Shown: one piece after another, positions 53,037-63,660 of the stretch | Numbering within the stretch: the stretch's first letter is position 1 | Layout: each line of letters starts with the position of its first letter | Assembly: GCA_905182985.1 (NCBI GenBank) | Contig: CAJJDN010000105.1 | Location: 1 to 64,000 of the forward strand | Length of the DNA stretch: 64,000 nt | DNA from: Paramecium sonneborni | Taxonomy: Eukaryota > Ciliophora > Oligohymenophorea > Peniculida > Parameciidae | Direction: 5' to 3' | The notes under the pieces: generated by a model | What the model was told of the DNA's origin: nothing | Database searches by the model: none | The model's input: the letters and a program-made list of their open reading frames with translations, nothing else | Position numbers and translations under genes: made by a program

Positions 53037-54500
53037 ATGTTATCTTATGAGAAAGCATTATTTAATGTACAAGTGATACGAAAACACTTCTTCAAGGATA
53101 AAGCTTACCAATTATATTTATTTGCAGACGAATTGGTGATGACTGATGTAACTTGATGATCAAATTAGGATCCGACTAATCTTCCAAAATACAATTTAAA
53201 AACGAATTTAACAACTACAATAAAGTGGATATGTGAGAATAAAAGGATAGTGGCTTTCGAATTTTCTTATAACAGCAGACAAAAAGAAGTGTATGGACCC
53301 AAATTAAATCTCCTTAAAGAAATGCTAGCTGGAAAAGTGTTTTTTAGTCCGGTGTCCCAGTTTTACTAATTTCATATGGAAATTGGTAGTGGAATGACAG
53401 GATCAGTTTATAGATGTGTTTCCACAGAAAACAACGAGAGCTATTATGCCATAAAGAAAGTAGATAAGATGAAAATAACCTAAAATGACGGAGCTATAGT
53501 AATGATTCATAAAAATAAAGCCTCAATTAATACATGAGCTAAGCTTATTGAACTAATTATAGCATCCAAGTATAGTTAAATTAAGAGAAACCTATGTGGA
53601 TGAATAAAATTATTATATAGTGATGGAATACATTAATGGAAAGACTTTGCATTCAGAATTATAGAGTAGACAATATGGACTCTCGGTTAATGAGACAATT
53701 AAGATAATGAAAGTATAAATTCATTGAATTTTAGGAATTATTGGAGGCAATTACATATATTCACAACAAAGGTATAATGCATAGAGATATTAATCCTTTG
53801 AATATAATGAAAGCAGAAACTGTGAAATTGATAGACTTTGGTTTAGCAAGAAAAATTAAGAATCAACTAATATTTCCAACTTCAGGAACTCCTGGATATA
53901 TGGCTCCTGAAATTATAAATTTTAGTAAAGACAAACCTTACGACGAGAAAGCTGACATTTTTAGCTTAGGTTGTGTTCTTTATAAATTGTATATACAATT
54001 ATTGAATTAAGGTTGACTGGAGAGAATCTATTTAGTACAAAACAGGGTAAATAGACAGTTTATTAATCTAATAAAGAAGGAGTTTTTGAGTTGAAAAAGC
54101 AATAGTAACATCCAGAATGTAATTCCAATAAAATGGATTAATTATTCGTATCAAAAAATTTGAAATAATGTAGATTTTACTTCCTTAAATGTTGGAATCC
54201 AATCCATAGATGAGATTAAATGCCAAGGTTTGTTTAACTGTTCTGGAGGAAATTGAAAATAACAATCTTCAGGTTGAGAGACTAATTAAAAAAATATTGA
54301 TTAGAAAATAATTGGCTTTTCATACATCAGAAGATTATTATTAAGATAAGAAGAGTGATGAAAAAGTGTAAAAATGCAAATGTAGACAATCTGTAGATGC
54401 AAATTCAAAAAAAAGTATAGATGAAATTTCAGTGTTTTCTAAAAATGTTATGTTACAAAATTAATAAAGGGTTATACTTCCTTAGAAAAAATAGCCTTGA
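53037..54500 (+). CDS. Serine/threonine protein kinase with N-terminal PH-like domain (449 aa)
   Basis: Six exons; introns at 53148-53168, 53499-53520, 53713-53734, 53989-54011 and 54148-54173 leave 450 codons. Residues 1-100 form a PH-like domain (VIRKHFFKDKAYQLYLFADE, TTTIKWICENKRIVAFEF). The kinase domain starts with the Gly loop MEIGSGMTGSVYRC (about 106) and AIKK (Lys about 128). Residues LLEAITYIHNKGIMHRDINP give the catalytic loop HRDINPLN at 227-234: Asp229 and Asn234 are present, but the usual Lys is Asn231. DFG is intact (245-247), followed by TSGTPGYMAPEI and an ADIFSLGCVLYKLLTGE. The tail is basic. PH-kinase architecture is very common in ciliates. Activity is likely but possibly reduced by the Lys-to-Asn change. 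Its stop lies 75 bp from the convergent V-ATPase gene. Confidence 0.88.
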
Positions 54501-54575
54501 AATGTTAATTATTCTTTGTATTTCACAATATTAAGTGTAAATGTTTTATACGTTATTATGCAATATGTATAATTG

Positions 54576-55398
54576 TCAAAAGAATACATCTTCATCAGGT
54601 TATTCTTCTGCCAACATATCATAACTCTCTCTTTCTTACCAATTCATATCTTCAACTTCTATTTATCTTTTTGCTGTTTCTTAATTTTGTTTTTCAATAA
54701 TTTTTCTCTTATTATCAAGCACTTTCTTCAATCTAATGATAATATAGAAATAAACCTAAAGAAATCTTCTTTTGACATTTCATCCAATTCCATATCAATG
54801 TAGTTCATAGTAGCAGTGAATCTAGGAATGACAACATATTCAAGAGCATTGACTCTTCGATTAGTAACTTTGATTACTTGATCTAAGGAAACAAAAGAAG
54901 TCTTGAGATCTAATTTATTTAATTACTTAAAATGATGCAATTTTAATAAGAAGGACTAATAAATCCTTAAACTTATCTCTACATCTCTAAATAGATTGAC
55001 CACCTCTAGCCAACCCAATTTGACTCATACTTGAATCTGAATCATCCACTTCTCTAATATTTACTTCAGGTAACATTACACCTGCAATATTTTCACTTGA
55101 GATTTCTAATCTGATTGTGGCTCTCTTTACAGCATCTTTCACATTTTAACTATATTTAATATTCTTAATACTGAAATTCTCCTGCTGCATATTAAGCCTT
55201 AGCAAATAATAATAATGCTTCTTGTGCATCATCACCCATTGATTTTTTATTTTCCAATAAAGCAACCATCACTATTCTGAACTTTGTTTTCAAAGCATCA
55301 CATTTCTTCTTTAACAATTCATGACCCTTTTTGGCTGAAATAATCTTAGCTTTATATAAAGCCAAGTTCATTCTACTAGGAACCACTTATTCTGCCAT
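54576..55398 (-). CDS. V-type proton ATPase subunit D (248 aa)
   Basis: Introns at 55,150-55,171 (22 nt), 54,926-54,956 (31 nt) and 54,733-54,755 (23 nt) leave 249 codons, the normal length of subunit D (about 247 aa). Family signatures are clear: PSRMNLALYKAKIISAKKGH at the N-terminus, LLKKKCDALKTKFRIVM, AKAQYAAGEF, SQIGLARGGQSIQRCRDKF, LKTSFVSLDQVIKVTNRRVN, ALEYVVIPRFTATMNYID and ELDEMSKEDFFRLKKV. Subunit D is the central rotor shaft that couples ATP hydrolysis in V1 to proton pumping in V0, on contractile vacuole, lysosomal and secretory membranes. The second intron ends in TTTTAAG and is the least certain, but splicing there restores the conserved DLL..LDLKTSF spacing. Confidence 0.93.
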
Positions 55399-55612
55399 TT
55401 TTTAATATCAATTTTAATAAAATTAATTATATTTATATAAATATCCTTCCTGAATATAAGATTTAAAGTACGTTAATGCAACTCTTTTTATTCAACTCAG
55501 AACTTGCTTCAATAATTTTAATATTATTATTTATTATTAATTATAAATAATAATATCACCCTAACTGATACTCATACTACATATAAAATTTATAATAATA
55601 TATAAGCTAAAT

Positions 55613-56146
55613 TCAATAAAACTTCTGTTTTAATAAATGAATTGTTGAATATGAATCTTTCCTTATTTTAGAAGGTTTTTTTGATTGGTTTTTTGTTGTT
55701 TAAGGTAAAGAAGTTGGACATTTCTTTGGTTTAAAAGGACATTCTACACTTTATCTCTATTTTTGAATAGCCTCCTTTACTTTGATTGTTTATTTTACTT
55801 AATTCAACCAACGAATTTATCTGTCATAAAAAACAAAGTTTTTTGGAGATGAATAAGTAGATTTATGTTTAGAGCTGCAGTTAGCAACATTTTAATTTTT
55901 ATCTGGAGAGCCTTAAAGTGTGTTGAAGTTAGTATCAATAGATATTAAAGCTCTTCTTGTTTATTTCTTTTATTTTTATTCCTGTAGTAGATTGGAAAAA
56001 TTTTTAAATCGATCCACAACGTTTTCTGATTTAGGTGATTGTGGAATTCGATTAGGTTAGTAGTTTTCAATTTCTTGATTCTAAAAACTATCTTCTCCTA
56101 AAATGATGTAATCATGAGCTATTTCATATAAAGCAGACCGAAGCAT
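55613..56146 (-). CDS. Conserved ciliate protein of unknown function (177 aa)
   Basis: A single frame of 178 codons (ATG 56,146; TGA 55,613). The protein is basic and mostly disordered at first (IPQSPKSENVVDRFKNFSNL, TRRALISIDTNFNTLQGSP). It has a conserved-looking core FVFYDRQIRWLNQVKQTIKV followed by QRQSVECPFKPKKCPTSL. The xxRQxxWLxxxxxKIxxxK...ECxFKPK pattern recurs in ciliate and some other protist hypothetical proteins. I know no function for it. There is no other Met in the protein, which fixes the start unless an upstream exon exists. The start is only 26 bp from the divergent start of the next gene. Confidence 0.8.
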
Positions 56147-56172
56147 TAATTTAACAACTATTTATTAATATT
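56147..56172. promoter_or_regulatory. 26-bp divergent intergenic spacer (bidirectional promoter)
   Basis: Only 26 bp, nearly pure A+T, lie between two divergent ATGs. It must contain both 5' leaders, and core promoter elements may extend into the coding regions. No specific motif can be named. Confidence 0.6.
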
Positions 56173-57995
56173 ATGGGATGTCTTTTTGGAAAATAAGAAT
56201 AAGCACAAAACAGATATCAGATGAAAGAATATGATAAATTTAAAGTTCTACAATTAAGTATAATGATTAGTTAATATCATCTAAGTTCAAAGTAGCGAAG
56301 AGATGTTTTTAATTTTTAATCTTTAGGTATATTTATTACTAAATAGGGTGCATGGTATATGAAATATTTAAACTTGTAGGAATCACTGGATTTTTCAGAA
56401 ATGTGATGGCAAACTTTTAATGTTTTTAAGTAATAATAAAATCATTACATTCATTCTTAGGTTAAGTACATCAAGATCAATAGATATTCTCTTAATTGTT
56501 TCCAATAAGCAAATAAAGTTTTAAATTAGTTGTAATCTATTCAAAATATACCTCAAGCTGAGCAATTTACCTAAAGCTTTATTTTACTCGATAATATAAT
56601 CTGATGATGCCTTTTTAAAAAAGAATATGATCAATAAAGAAGAAGTTTTTAATGAACAATACTCATGTTTTGATGAGTCTGAAATCGAAATGGAATAAGA
56701 GCCAGAAATTGACATGGGAAATTAATCATTAGACCTTTCTGGTATTGACAATAATAATAATAATAATGTATCTCCAATAAAGAAAGCCAATTTTGAAGAT
56801 GATAAAATTAATCATTAAAAGTTAATCTTAGATTACTTAGACCATTTTTGTCCTCAATCTGAATAATAATATTACGAATGGTTGATTAGTGAAAAAGTTA
56901 TTTAATATCTCCAACAATCATTAATTATGAATTTATGGTTTAATAAATTGGATTTAGAAGAAAGATTTGTTTGGCAAAAAACAGATAGTAATGCCTTTGT
57001 GAGAAGAAAATTTTAATTAATTGAAAATAAATTGCTTATTCTTTATGGATCAGAAAGTTAAGATATTATCGGTATATAATTATATTATTATTATTATTAT
57101 TAGAAATCATTCCATTGGCATATTCAATTATCTAAGAAATTCCGAAACAATAATACGTGAATAAATTTGGAATTACTATTAAGTGTGATAAATTAAAGAT
57201 AGAAGCTTAACTGTTTTTCGATACTCTAATAGAATTGCATTAACTATATTGCCCTTATTCCAAGAAGTATTAAATATTAAATAATAATAAAAAAACACAT
57301 ATTGAATGCGTTAACAAATCATTAGGATTAAAATTATCAATTTAGCAATTTTAATTGGATAACAGTTCGATTTCTAATTTAATAATTCATGATTCAGTTT
57401 CAAATTTTAAAGGTGTTATTAAGTGTCATGAAATTCAATTTCAAAATGCCAGTACAATATTTTAAATTTGTGAAAATATCCCATTTACTCTTGATGAATA
57501 TTTGTCATAGATAAAATAATTCAGTGGTATATAGTATTTTAATTACTAGAATTTCAAATAAGATAGATAGCCAAATAGTTGTTGGTTACATTTAATTACA
57601 TTCATATGATGGGTATAATTATTGTTTGCTTAAATCCTAATTAGATAGTAGTAATTCCCAATAAATAGGAACCAGATTCTATTGAAAAGATTGCTATTTG
57701 CAATTTCAGCTATTCCACTTACCAATTCAAACTCTATAATAAACAAAAGTTATCTGAATTTGCATCTCCTGAAGTGATGAAAGGATAAATGTTTGATGAA
57801 TTAGTAGATTCCTATTTATTATACAAATTATTGACCTATGTTATAAGAGGATAACAATTATCTCCAAACTTCAAAGATTTGTTAAGTAAACTGGAGAAGT
57901 AAATACCTATAGAGTAGGCTTTGTAACACGAACTGTTTAAGGACGAAACAATAACAAAAAAAGCAATTGAAAACATGGTTATATTGAAGAACTGA
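56173..57995 (+). CDS. PH-domain pseudokinase (580 aa)
   Basis: Four exons; introns 56,355-56,379, 57,072-57,103 and 57,527-57,549 leave 581 codons. The N-terminus MGCLFGK has Gly2-Cys3, a candidate for myristoylation/palmitoylation. Two PH-like segments follow: FITKQGAWNHWIFQKCDGKL (about 57-76) and FVWQKTDSNAFVRRKFQLIE, each opening with the strand pattern of PH strand 1-2. An acidic Asn-rich linker with a short NNNNNN run separates them. The C-terminal third is a kinase fold: IRQIAKQLLVTFNYIH (helix E), then GIIIVCLNPNQIVVI where HRDxKPxN should be, IAICNF in place of DFG, and FASPEVMKGQMFDELVDSY in place of APE. The catalytic Asp residues are missing, so it is probably catalytically dead and works as a membrane-targeted scaffold or regulator. 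Confidence 0.82.
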
Positions 57996-58034
57996 TAATT
58001 AAATGAATATAATAGAGCAGATATATTACAAAAT

Positions 58035-59574
58035 TCAATCGCGTAATTTCAAATCTGATTTCTCAAAGTTTTCTAATTTATATTTTCTTCTACGATAATT
58101 TATATATATTATTATTGTACTTATTAAACCACTTAATAAAAATAATTTATCAATATTTTCATAGTGGCTTAATATTTCAATACCTTAAGAATATTCTTTA
58201 AGATTAGATATGAAACTGTCTGGTAAACTTGTCTATAATAAAATAACTGTTGATAAAAGATATACACCAAAAACTTCAGCAATAAAAAGCACCATTATTT
58301 CATAAGGTAATTTCGAAAGTACAGCCATTCCCATAAAGGTGTTAAATATATTAACTAAATTTAAAGAGAAGGATCTAACATTGCTAAACATTAAGTATCC
58401 CATAAAAATGAATGTTCCATACATAGCAAGAGTTTCATAAGTAATTTGATCTAATTCAAATCCAAAAAAAGGTAAAATAACTTTTAAAATTCTACTGATT
58501 GGATCAATTGATTTCTTCCTTCCCCAAATAGCATTGATTGTACTCATAATCATTTTGTATATACAATATATTAAAACTATCCATGCTAATCTTTTTAGAA
58601 ATTTGCCATATAACGATTTGGATTAATAATATCTAATTTCTTCATCAATATAATCTTTAAAATGATCATATAATTAATTATGAATGACTTTCAATTGACG
58701 AAGTTCTTCTTTCAAATCTTTTCTTTCTTAAGATTCTCTTGGTTTTTTTTTAAACCAATTTTATATTCTGGCCCAAAAAAAAGAAGATTGAATTTATCCA
58801 TTTTTCTTATTTCTATATTCTTCATTGATCATAACTAATTTCACTACAGATTTTTCGATTTCAGCAAGTATGAAATAGATGTTACTTATAATTTATTTTT
58901 TTCCTTATTTAACCTTGTTAACTATTCTAAATAAAGATATTACTATCCAAACTAATCATTTGAAAATATGCCCAAGGACAATAAACAGCTCCAAATCCTG
59001 ATAAAATTCCAATCATAAAAGTCCCAATTTTCGTAATGAAATCAATTTAAGATGGTAGATTTAATTAAACATTTGTGATAGGTAATTTATCAAACAAATA
59101 TAATGTTATAAGAATAGTCAAAGCACTTAACCAAATTACTTAAAGTAGAAATGTAATGTTTACTTAATATTGATAGTTTGCCGAATCCTATACGATGAAA
59201 AATGAAATAAAAAGATAAGTTTGGCAATAGATAAAGCAATAATAAAACATCGCTTATAAGAGTGAATGACCATAATTTTGGTCTGGTTTAGGATTATCCT
59301 ATCTTGAAAATCTCAAAAATGAACATTCCTAATGCCATGGTACTAAGACTAAAAGTTAAACAAAATAAAAAGATTGTAAATTTGGAATGTATATCATAAT
59401 CTGGAACAATGAATTACTTTAAAATAATTGCAAAATTACTGTCAACAACCAATGACCTAAAATCATTGCAGCAATCAAACAGAAAATATAAATAATCCAT
59501 CCTAACCAGCTTTCCATATTGGGCTAATCAAAAAGGTTGATAAATCCATGCCAAGTATTTTAATCAATTAACAT
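58035..59574 (-). CDS. Golgi pH regulator (GPHR/GTG family) multi-pass membrane protein (487 aa)
   Basis: Introns at 59,417-59,439, 59,163-59,193 and 58,922-58,943 leave 488 codons. Family landmarks align in order with GPHR: MILGHWLL...DYDIHSK, then FSLSTMALGMFIFEIF, KIGTFMIGILSGFGAVYCPW (the LLSGFGAVNCP signature), YCIYKMIMSTINAIWGRKKS, IDPISRILKVILPFFGFELD, IFMGYLMFSNVRSFSLNLVN and IAEVFGVYLLSTVILLQTSL. It has 8-9 hydrophobic segments. GPHR supports counter-ion conductance for Golgi acidification in animals; plant homologues were proposed as GTG receptors. The frame stays open upstream and could begin at an ATG at 59,866 through a 37-nt intron, adding a Cys-containing N-terminal part, so the start is provisional. 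The gene is convergent with the pseudokinase, 39 bp apart. Confidence 0.88.
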
Positions 59575-60170
59575 TAATTATGTGTTTCTTAAATTAAAAT
59601 AATTAAATGAATAACAACTCATATTAGTCGTATAAACCGTATTCTAGAATTTAGCAATAAACCTATCATAATAATCAAATACTTTCATATGTTGGATAAG
59701 TTCTTCAGAAATCTAGAACCAATTACAATTAACACAAGCAATTTGAATCTAATATCAAAACTAATTAAAATTAACAAAATATTACTGCTGACTCCAATAA
59801 TAAAAGTATTCTTAACTCACCAAAAATATCAACATAAGAATTGATTGTTGCTTAGAAATAAGACATTACTCCAACAAAAACTATTGCATTGCATCAATCA
59901 TAATAAATTATAGATAGACAACCATTAATTCCGTTAATTCCACTAATGTAAAATTTAAAAGAATAGTATAAATAAGTATACTATAATTCTTACTTTAGAA
60001 ATAAGCTTTTATATAATAATCTCCATCCAAAAAGACTGAAGAACGCTTTAAGAATTTTAAAATAATAAAGAAACTTGGGGATGGTAAATACAGTGAAGTG
60101 TTTCTAGCAAGACATCTTCAAACTGGATTTTTAGTTGCATTGAAAGTCATTCAAAAAAAATAAATTGTTG
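58946..60170. repeat. 1,225-bp assembly duplication, copy 1
   Basis: Identical to 60,172-61,396, with a single N at 60,171. It contains the 5' half of the GPHR gene, the divergent spacer and the first 225 bp of the Aurora-like kinase gene. It is continuous with the GPHR 3' half on the left. Confidence 0.88.
59946..60170 (+). pseudogene. Truncated 5' copy of the Aurora-like kinase (assembly artefact)
   Basis: Matches the start of the full kinase gene at 61,172 base for base and breaks at the N. It is a contig end, not a second gene. Confidence 0.8.
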
Positions 60171-60171
60171 N

Positions 60172-60800
60172 TCCAAACTAATCATTTGAAAATATGCCCA
60201 AGGACAATAAACAGCTCCAAATCCTGATAAAATTCCAATCATAAAAGTCCCAATTTTCGTAATGAAATCAATTTAAGATGGTAGATTTAATTAAACATTT
60301 GTGATAGGTAATTTATCAAACAAATATAATGTTATAAGAATAGTCAAAGCACTTAACCAAATTACTTAAAGTAGAAATGTAATGTTTACTTAATATTGAT
60401 AGTTTGCCGAATCCTATACGATGAAAAATGAAATAAAAAGATAAGTTTGGCAATAGATAAAGCAATAATAAAACATCGCTTATAAGAGTGAATGACCATA
60501 ATTTTGGTCTGGTTTAGGATTATCCTATCTTGAAAATCTCAAAAATGAACATTCCTAATGCCATGGTACTAAGACTAAAAGTTAAACAAAATAAAAAGAT
60601 TGTAAATTTGGAATGTATATCATAATCTGGAACAATGAATTACTTTAAAATAATTGCAAAATTACTGTCAACAACCAATGACCTAAAATCATTGCAGCAA
60701 TCAAACAGAAAATATAAATAATCCATCCTAACCAGCTTTCCATATTGGGCTAATCAAAAAGGTTGATAAATCCATGCCAAGTATTTTAATCAATTAACAT
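60172..60800 (-). pseudogene. Truncated 5' copy of the GPHR gene (assembly artefact)
   Basis: Identical to the first exons of the GPHR gene (ATG at 60,800 equals 59,574) and cut at the N at 60,171. It should not be counted as a paralogue. Confidence 0.8.
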
Positions 60801-61171
60801 TAATTATGTGTTTCTTAAATTAAAATAATTAAATGAATAACAACTCATATTAGTCGTATAAACCGTATTCTAGAATTTAGCAATAAACCTATCATAATAA
60901 TCAAATACTTTCATATGTTGGATAAGTTCTTCAGAAATCTAGAACCAATTACAATTAACACAAGCAATTTGAATCTAATATCAAAACTAATTAAAATTAA
61001 CAAAATATTACTGCTGACTCCAATAATAAAAGTATTCTTAACTCACCAAAAATATCAACATAAGAATTGATTGTTGCTTAGAAATAAGACATTACTCCAA
61101 CAAAAACTATTGCATTGCATCAATCATAATAAATTATAGATAGACAACCATTAATTCCGTTAATTCCACTA
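60801..61171. other. Divergent intergenic region between GPHR and Aurora-like kinase
   Basis: Its first copy is 59,575-59,945. It may include an N-terminal exon of GPHR on the minus strand (frame open to an ATG at 61,092, equal to 59,866). The remaining 80 bp or so would then serve as a shared promoter. Nothing else was recognised. Confidence 0.5.
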
Positions 61172-62139
61172 ATGTAAAATTTAAAAGAATAGTATAAATA
61201 AGTATACTATAATTCTTACTTTAGAAATAAGCTTTTATATAATAATCTCCATCCAAAAAGACTGAAGAACGCTTTAAGAATTTTAAAATAATAAAGAAAC
61301 TTGGGGATGGTAAATACAGTGAAGTGTTTCTAGCAAGACATCTTCAAACTGGATTTTTAGTTGCATTGAAAGTCATTCAAAAAAAATAAATTGTTGAAGA
61401 AATTATGGAAGCTTAGTTAGCTTGGGAGATTAAAATACAATATCTTCTTGATCACCCAAATATCACTAAATTATACACTTTTTTCTAAACTTGTAATCCA
61501 TTCTTATATTTAATAATTAGAAACTGAAATCGTTTTGGTTTTAGAATACTGTTCGCATGGCCAATTACACAGTCTTCTATAAAAACAACCAAATCAAAGA
61601 TTCTAAGAAAAAGAAGCATCTAATTATGTCCACTAAATCACCTTTGCATTAATGTATATACATAATAATGATGTTATACATCGAGATATTAAACCAGATA
61701 ATATACTTTTAAGTTTTGGTTAAGCTAAAATTGCTGACTTTTCATTTTGTGTGTACTCTCCTCATGCTTATAGATAAACATAATGTGGAACTATAATTTA
61801 TGCTTCACCTGAAATTCTTGAAGGAGATATGTATGATAAAAAAAGTGATATTTGGGGTCTTGGTGTTTTAACCTATGAATTATGCTTTGGAAAGCCTCCT
61901 TGGAAAGAACATTAGCAAGAATTAATGAAAACTGTAAATGGAATTTTAAATTAAATTAGGCTTGCTTTTTGATACCTTCTTCAGCATCTAAAGAGTTAAG
62001 AGAATTCATTGAAAGCTTAGTTAAAAGACTATCCAGAGAAAGATTAACAGCAAAGTAAGCATATAATCACTCTTGGTTATAATAAACACAATAAATACTA
62101 CCACAATTTATCTAATAAAATGTTACCATATTTAATTGA
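61172..62139 (+). CDS. Aurora-like serine/threonine kinase (296 aa)
   Basis: Four exons; introns 61,202-61,224, 61,493-61,520 and 61,934-61,959 leave 297 codons. The kinase domain fills the protein: [24 protein letters not shown] (Lys59), [21 protein letters not shown] (Asp155), [40 protein letters not shown] and LCFGKPPW. The activation-loop order (ADFx...CGTxxYxxPEIxEG) and the short N-terminus are Aurora-like; Auroras act in mitotic spindle and chromosome segregation. The DFG glycine is Ser174 (DFS), an unusual change. All other catalytic residues remain, so activity is possible. A truncated second copy at 59,946-60,170 is an assembly artefact. The gene ends 33 bp from the convergent C2H2 gene. 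Confidence 0.88.
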
Positions 62140-62172
62140 TATTTTAACTAAGTCTTAATAAAAACATAAATT

Positions 62173-62792
62173 TCACAAGTTTTCCATAAACTTCTAAGCT
62201 CTTTGTGTATTTTTCATTGTTTAAACTCTGTCATGTTCTCTTAAATGTTTTGTTAATTCCTCTGTTGTCACAAATCTCATTTAACAATTACTGAAACCAC
62301 AACTATATGGCTTGGCAATCTTAACATATTATCCATTTATTAATTCAACTTAGTATCTAAATGAAAATAATTACTTACTCTTCTCTTTTGTTATCTTATT
62401 ACACAGTGTTTATTGCAGCTGATAATAATATAGCATCTCTTCCTGATTTGTCTATTTTCTTCAATAAAGTATTTGCATTTTGCACTTCATTCTTATCCAT
62501 TCTATCATTCGTTCTTCGATTTTCAAAAAGCATAGATCCAAGAGCAAATTTATTAACTTTGTATGGTCTTGTAATAGATCTAATTTATTTTTTCTATTTA
62601 TTACTAATCCTAATTAGGAGGATCGACATTCTTTTCTTTGTTAAATTAATTTGATTTCGATTTCGATTTTTCAGATTTTGATTTTGATTCTGATCTTGAT
62701 CTAGATCTAGATCTAGATTTAGATGATTTTGAAGATGAAGATGATGACGAGTAATGCTTTTTTTTATGATGTTTCTTTGATTTCTTTTTCAT
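62173..62792 (-). CDS. SR-rich protein with single C2H2 zinc finger (190 aa)
   Basis: Introns at 62,580-62,604 (25 nt) and 62,357-62,378 (22 nt) leave 191 codons. The N-terminus is Lys/His-rich, then Ser-rich with an RS stretch (SSKSRSRSRSRSESKSKS) typical of nuclear splicing-associated proteins. A middle part reads RPYKVNKFALGSMLFENRRT. The C-terminus has one C2H2 finger, YSCGFSNCQMRFVTTEELTK HLREH (C-x4-C-x12-H-x3-H). The combination suggests a nuclear RNA- or DNA-binding protein, but I cannot name the orthologue. It shares a 100-bp divergent spacer with the hydrolase gene. Confidence 0.82.
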
Positions 62793-62892
62793 TTTTATAT
62801 TTCTATTTTTATATATTAAATTATCTCATTATTTCCAATTCAATTCTCTTAACATATAGCGTAATTAAAATTAATGTGAAAAACTATAATTT

Positions 62893-63563
62893 ATGAAAAC
62901 TTATAAAATCTTGGCTTTACCTGGATGGGAAAATGATGGATTCATCTTAAAACAACATATGGGAGATTTACATAATTTGATATCTAAATATGTAGAAATT
63001 GAGTATCTAGATCCTCCCTACGAAGTATCAAAAAGTATGTTTCCTCTTCCTCCTTTATTAAATACTTAAGGAAGTAATTAAAACTAATTAACTTATAGGA
63101 AAAGTATATAGATGGGGTAATTATTATTTGGATATGACAGAGGACATTGAAAAAATTAAGAACAGAATTCTTTAAAATCCTAATATTATAGGATTGATGG
63201 GATTCTCATAAGGAGTATTCATAATTGGAGAAATTGGATAATTAGCATATTAAGACAAAAGACTTGCCTCATAGCTGAGATTTCTGATTTGCTTTTCATC
63301 TAATGGAATAAAACCTAAAAAAATGCATTATGACAATAAACATCTTATTACTATACCTACTCTTCAAACTGTAGGCTCTAGAGATTTTGCTTATTTAGAA
63401 TCGATCATTTAAACAACAGAATATTTGAATTCTCAAATTATCTGGACAGAAGCAAGTATTAATTTATTTAAGCTTAGCTCACAGAGTTCCAATTTTAAAT
63501 TATGATTAGAAAATAGAATTAGCAAATTTTATTTCAGATAAATTAGATAAACCAAAAATGTGA
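62893..63563 (+). CDS. FSH1-type serine hydrolase (207 aa)
   Basis: Introns at 63,074-63,098 (25 nt) and 63,456-63,477 (22 nt) leave 208 codons. The alpha/beta-hydrolase fold of the FSH1/OVCA2 family is clear: KILALPGWENDGFILKQHMG, then EIEYLDPPYEV, the nucleophile elbow IIGLMGFSQG (Ser97), FLICFSSNG, PTLQTVGSRDFAYLES (Asp of the triad) and the final THRVP (His). Length matches the family (about 210-240 aa). Substrates of this family are mostly unknown short-chain or acyl esters. The triad is complete, so the enzyme should be active. The His motif THRVP is formed only after splicing the second intron, which supports the model. Confidence 0.9.
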
Positions 63564-63660
63564 ATAAATTGAGCATTTGTGTATATATAAATAAATTAGA
63601 AAAACTGAATTATAAGAATTATATATTATTATTTTGAATTAGCATATAATAAACATCATA

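Larger units (their letters stand above)
60172..61396. repeat. 1,225-bp assembly duplication, copy 2
   Basis: Repeats 58,946-60,170 and runs into the unique remainder of the Aurora-like kinase. The two blocks are ends of overlapping contigs. Confidence 0.88.

Noticed and set aside
57075..57103. ATT/TTA microsatellite as an independent repeat feature
   Set aside because: It is the body of an intron in the pseudokinase gene. Splicing it joins PH-domain strands in frame.
59575..59945. Separate tetraspanin-like gene on the minus strand
   Set aside because: Hydrophobic pieces and cysteines are present, but the CCG motif is absent and the frame has no TGA before the GPHR start, so it is at most a GPHR N-terminal extension.
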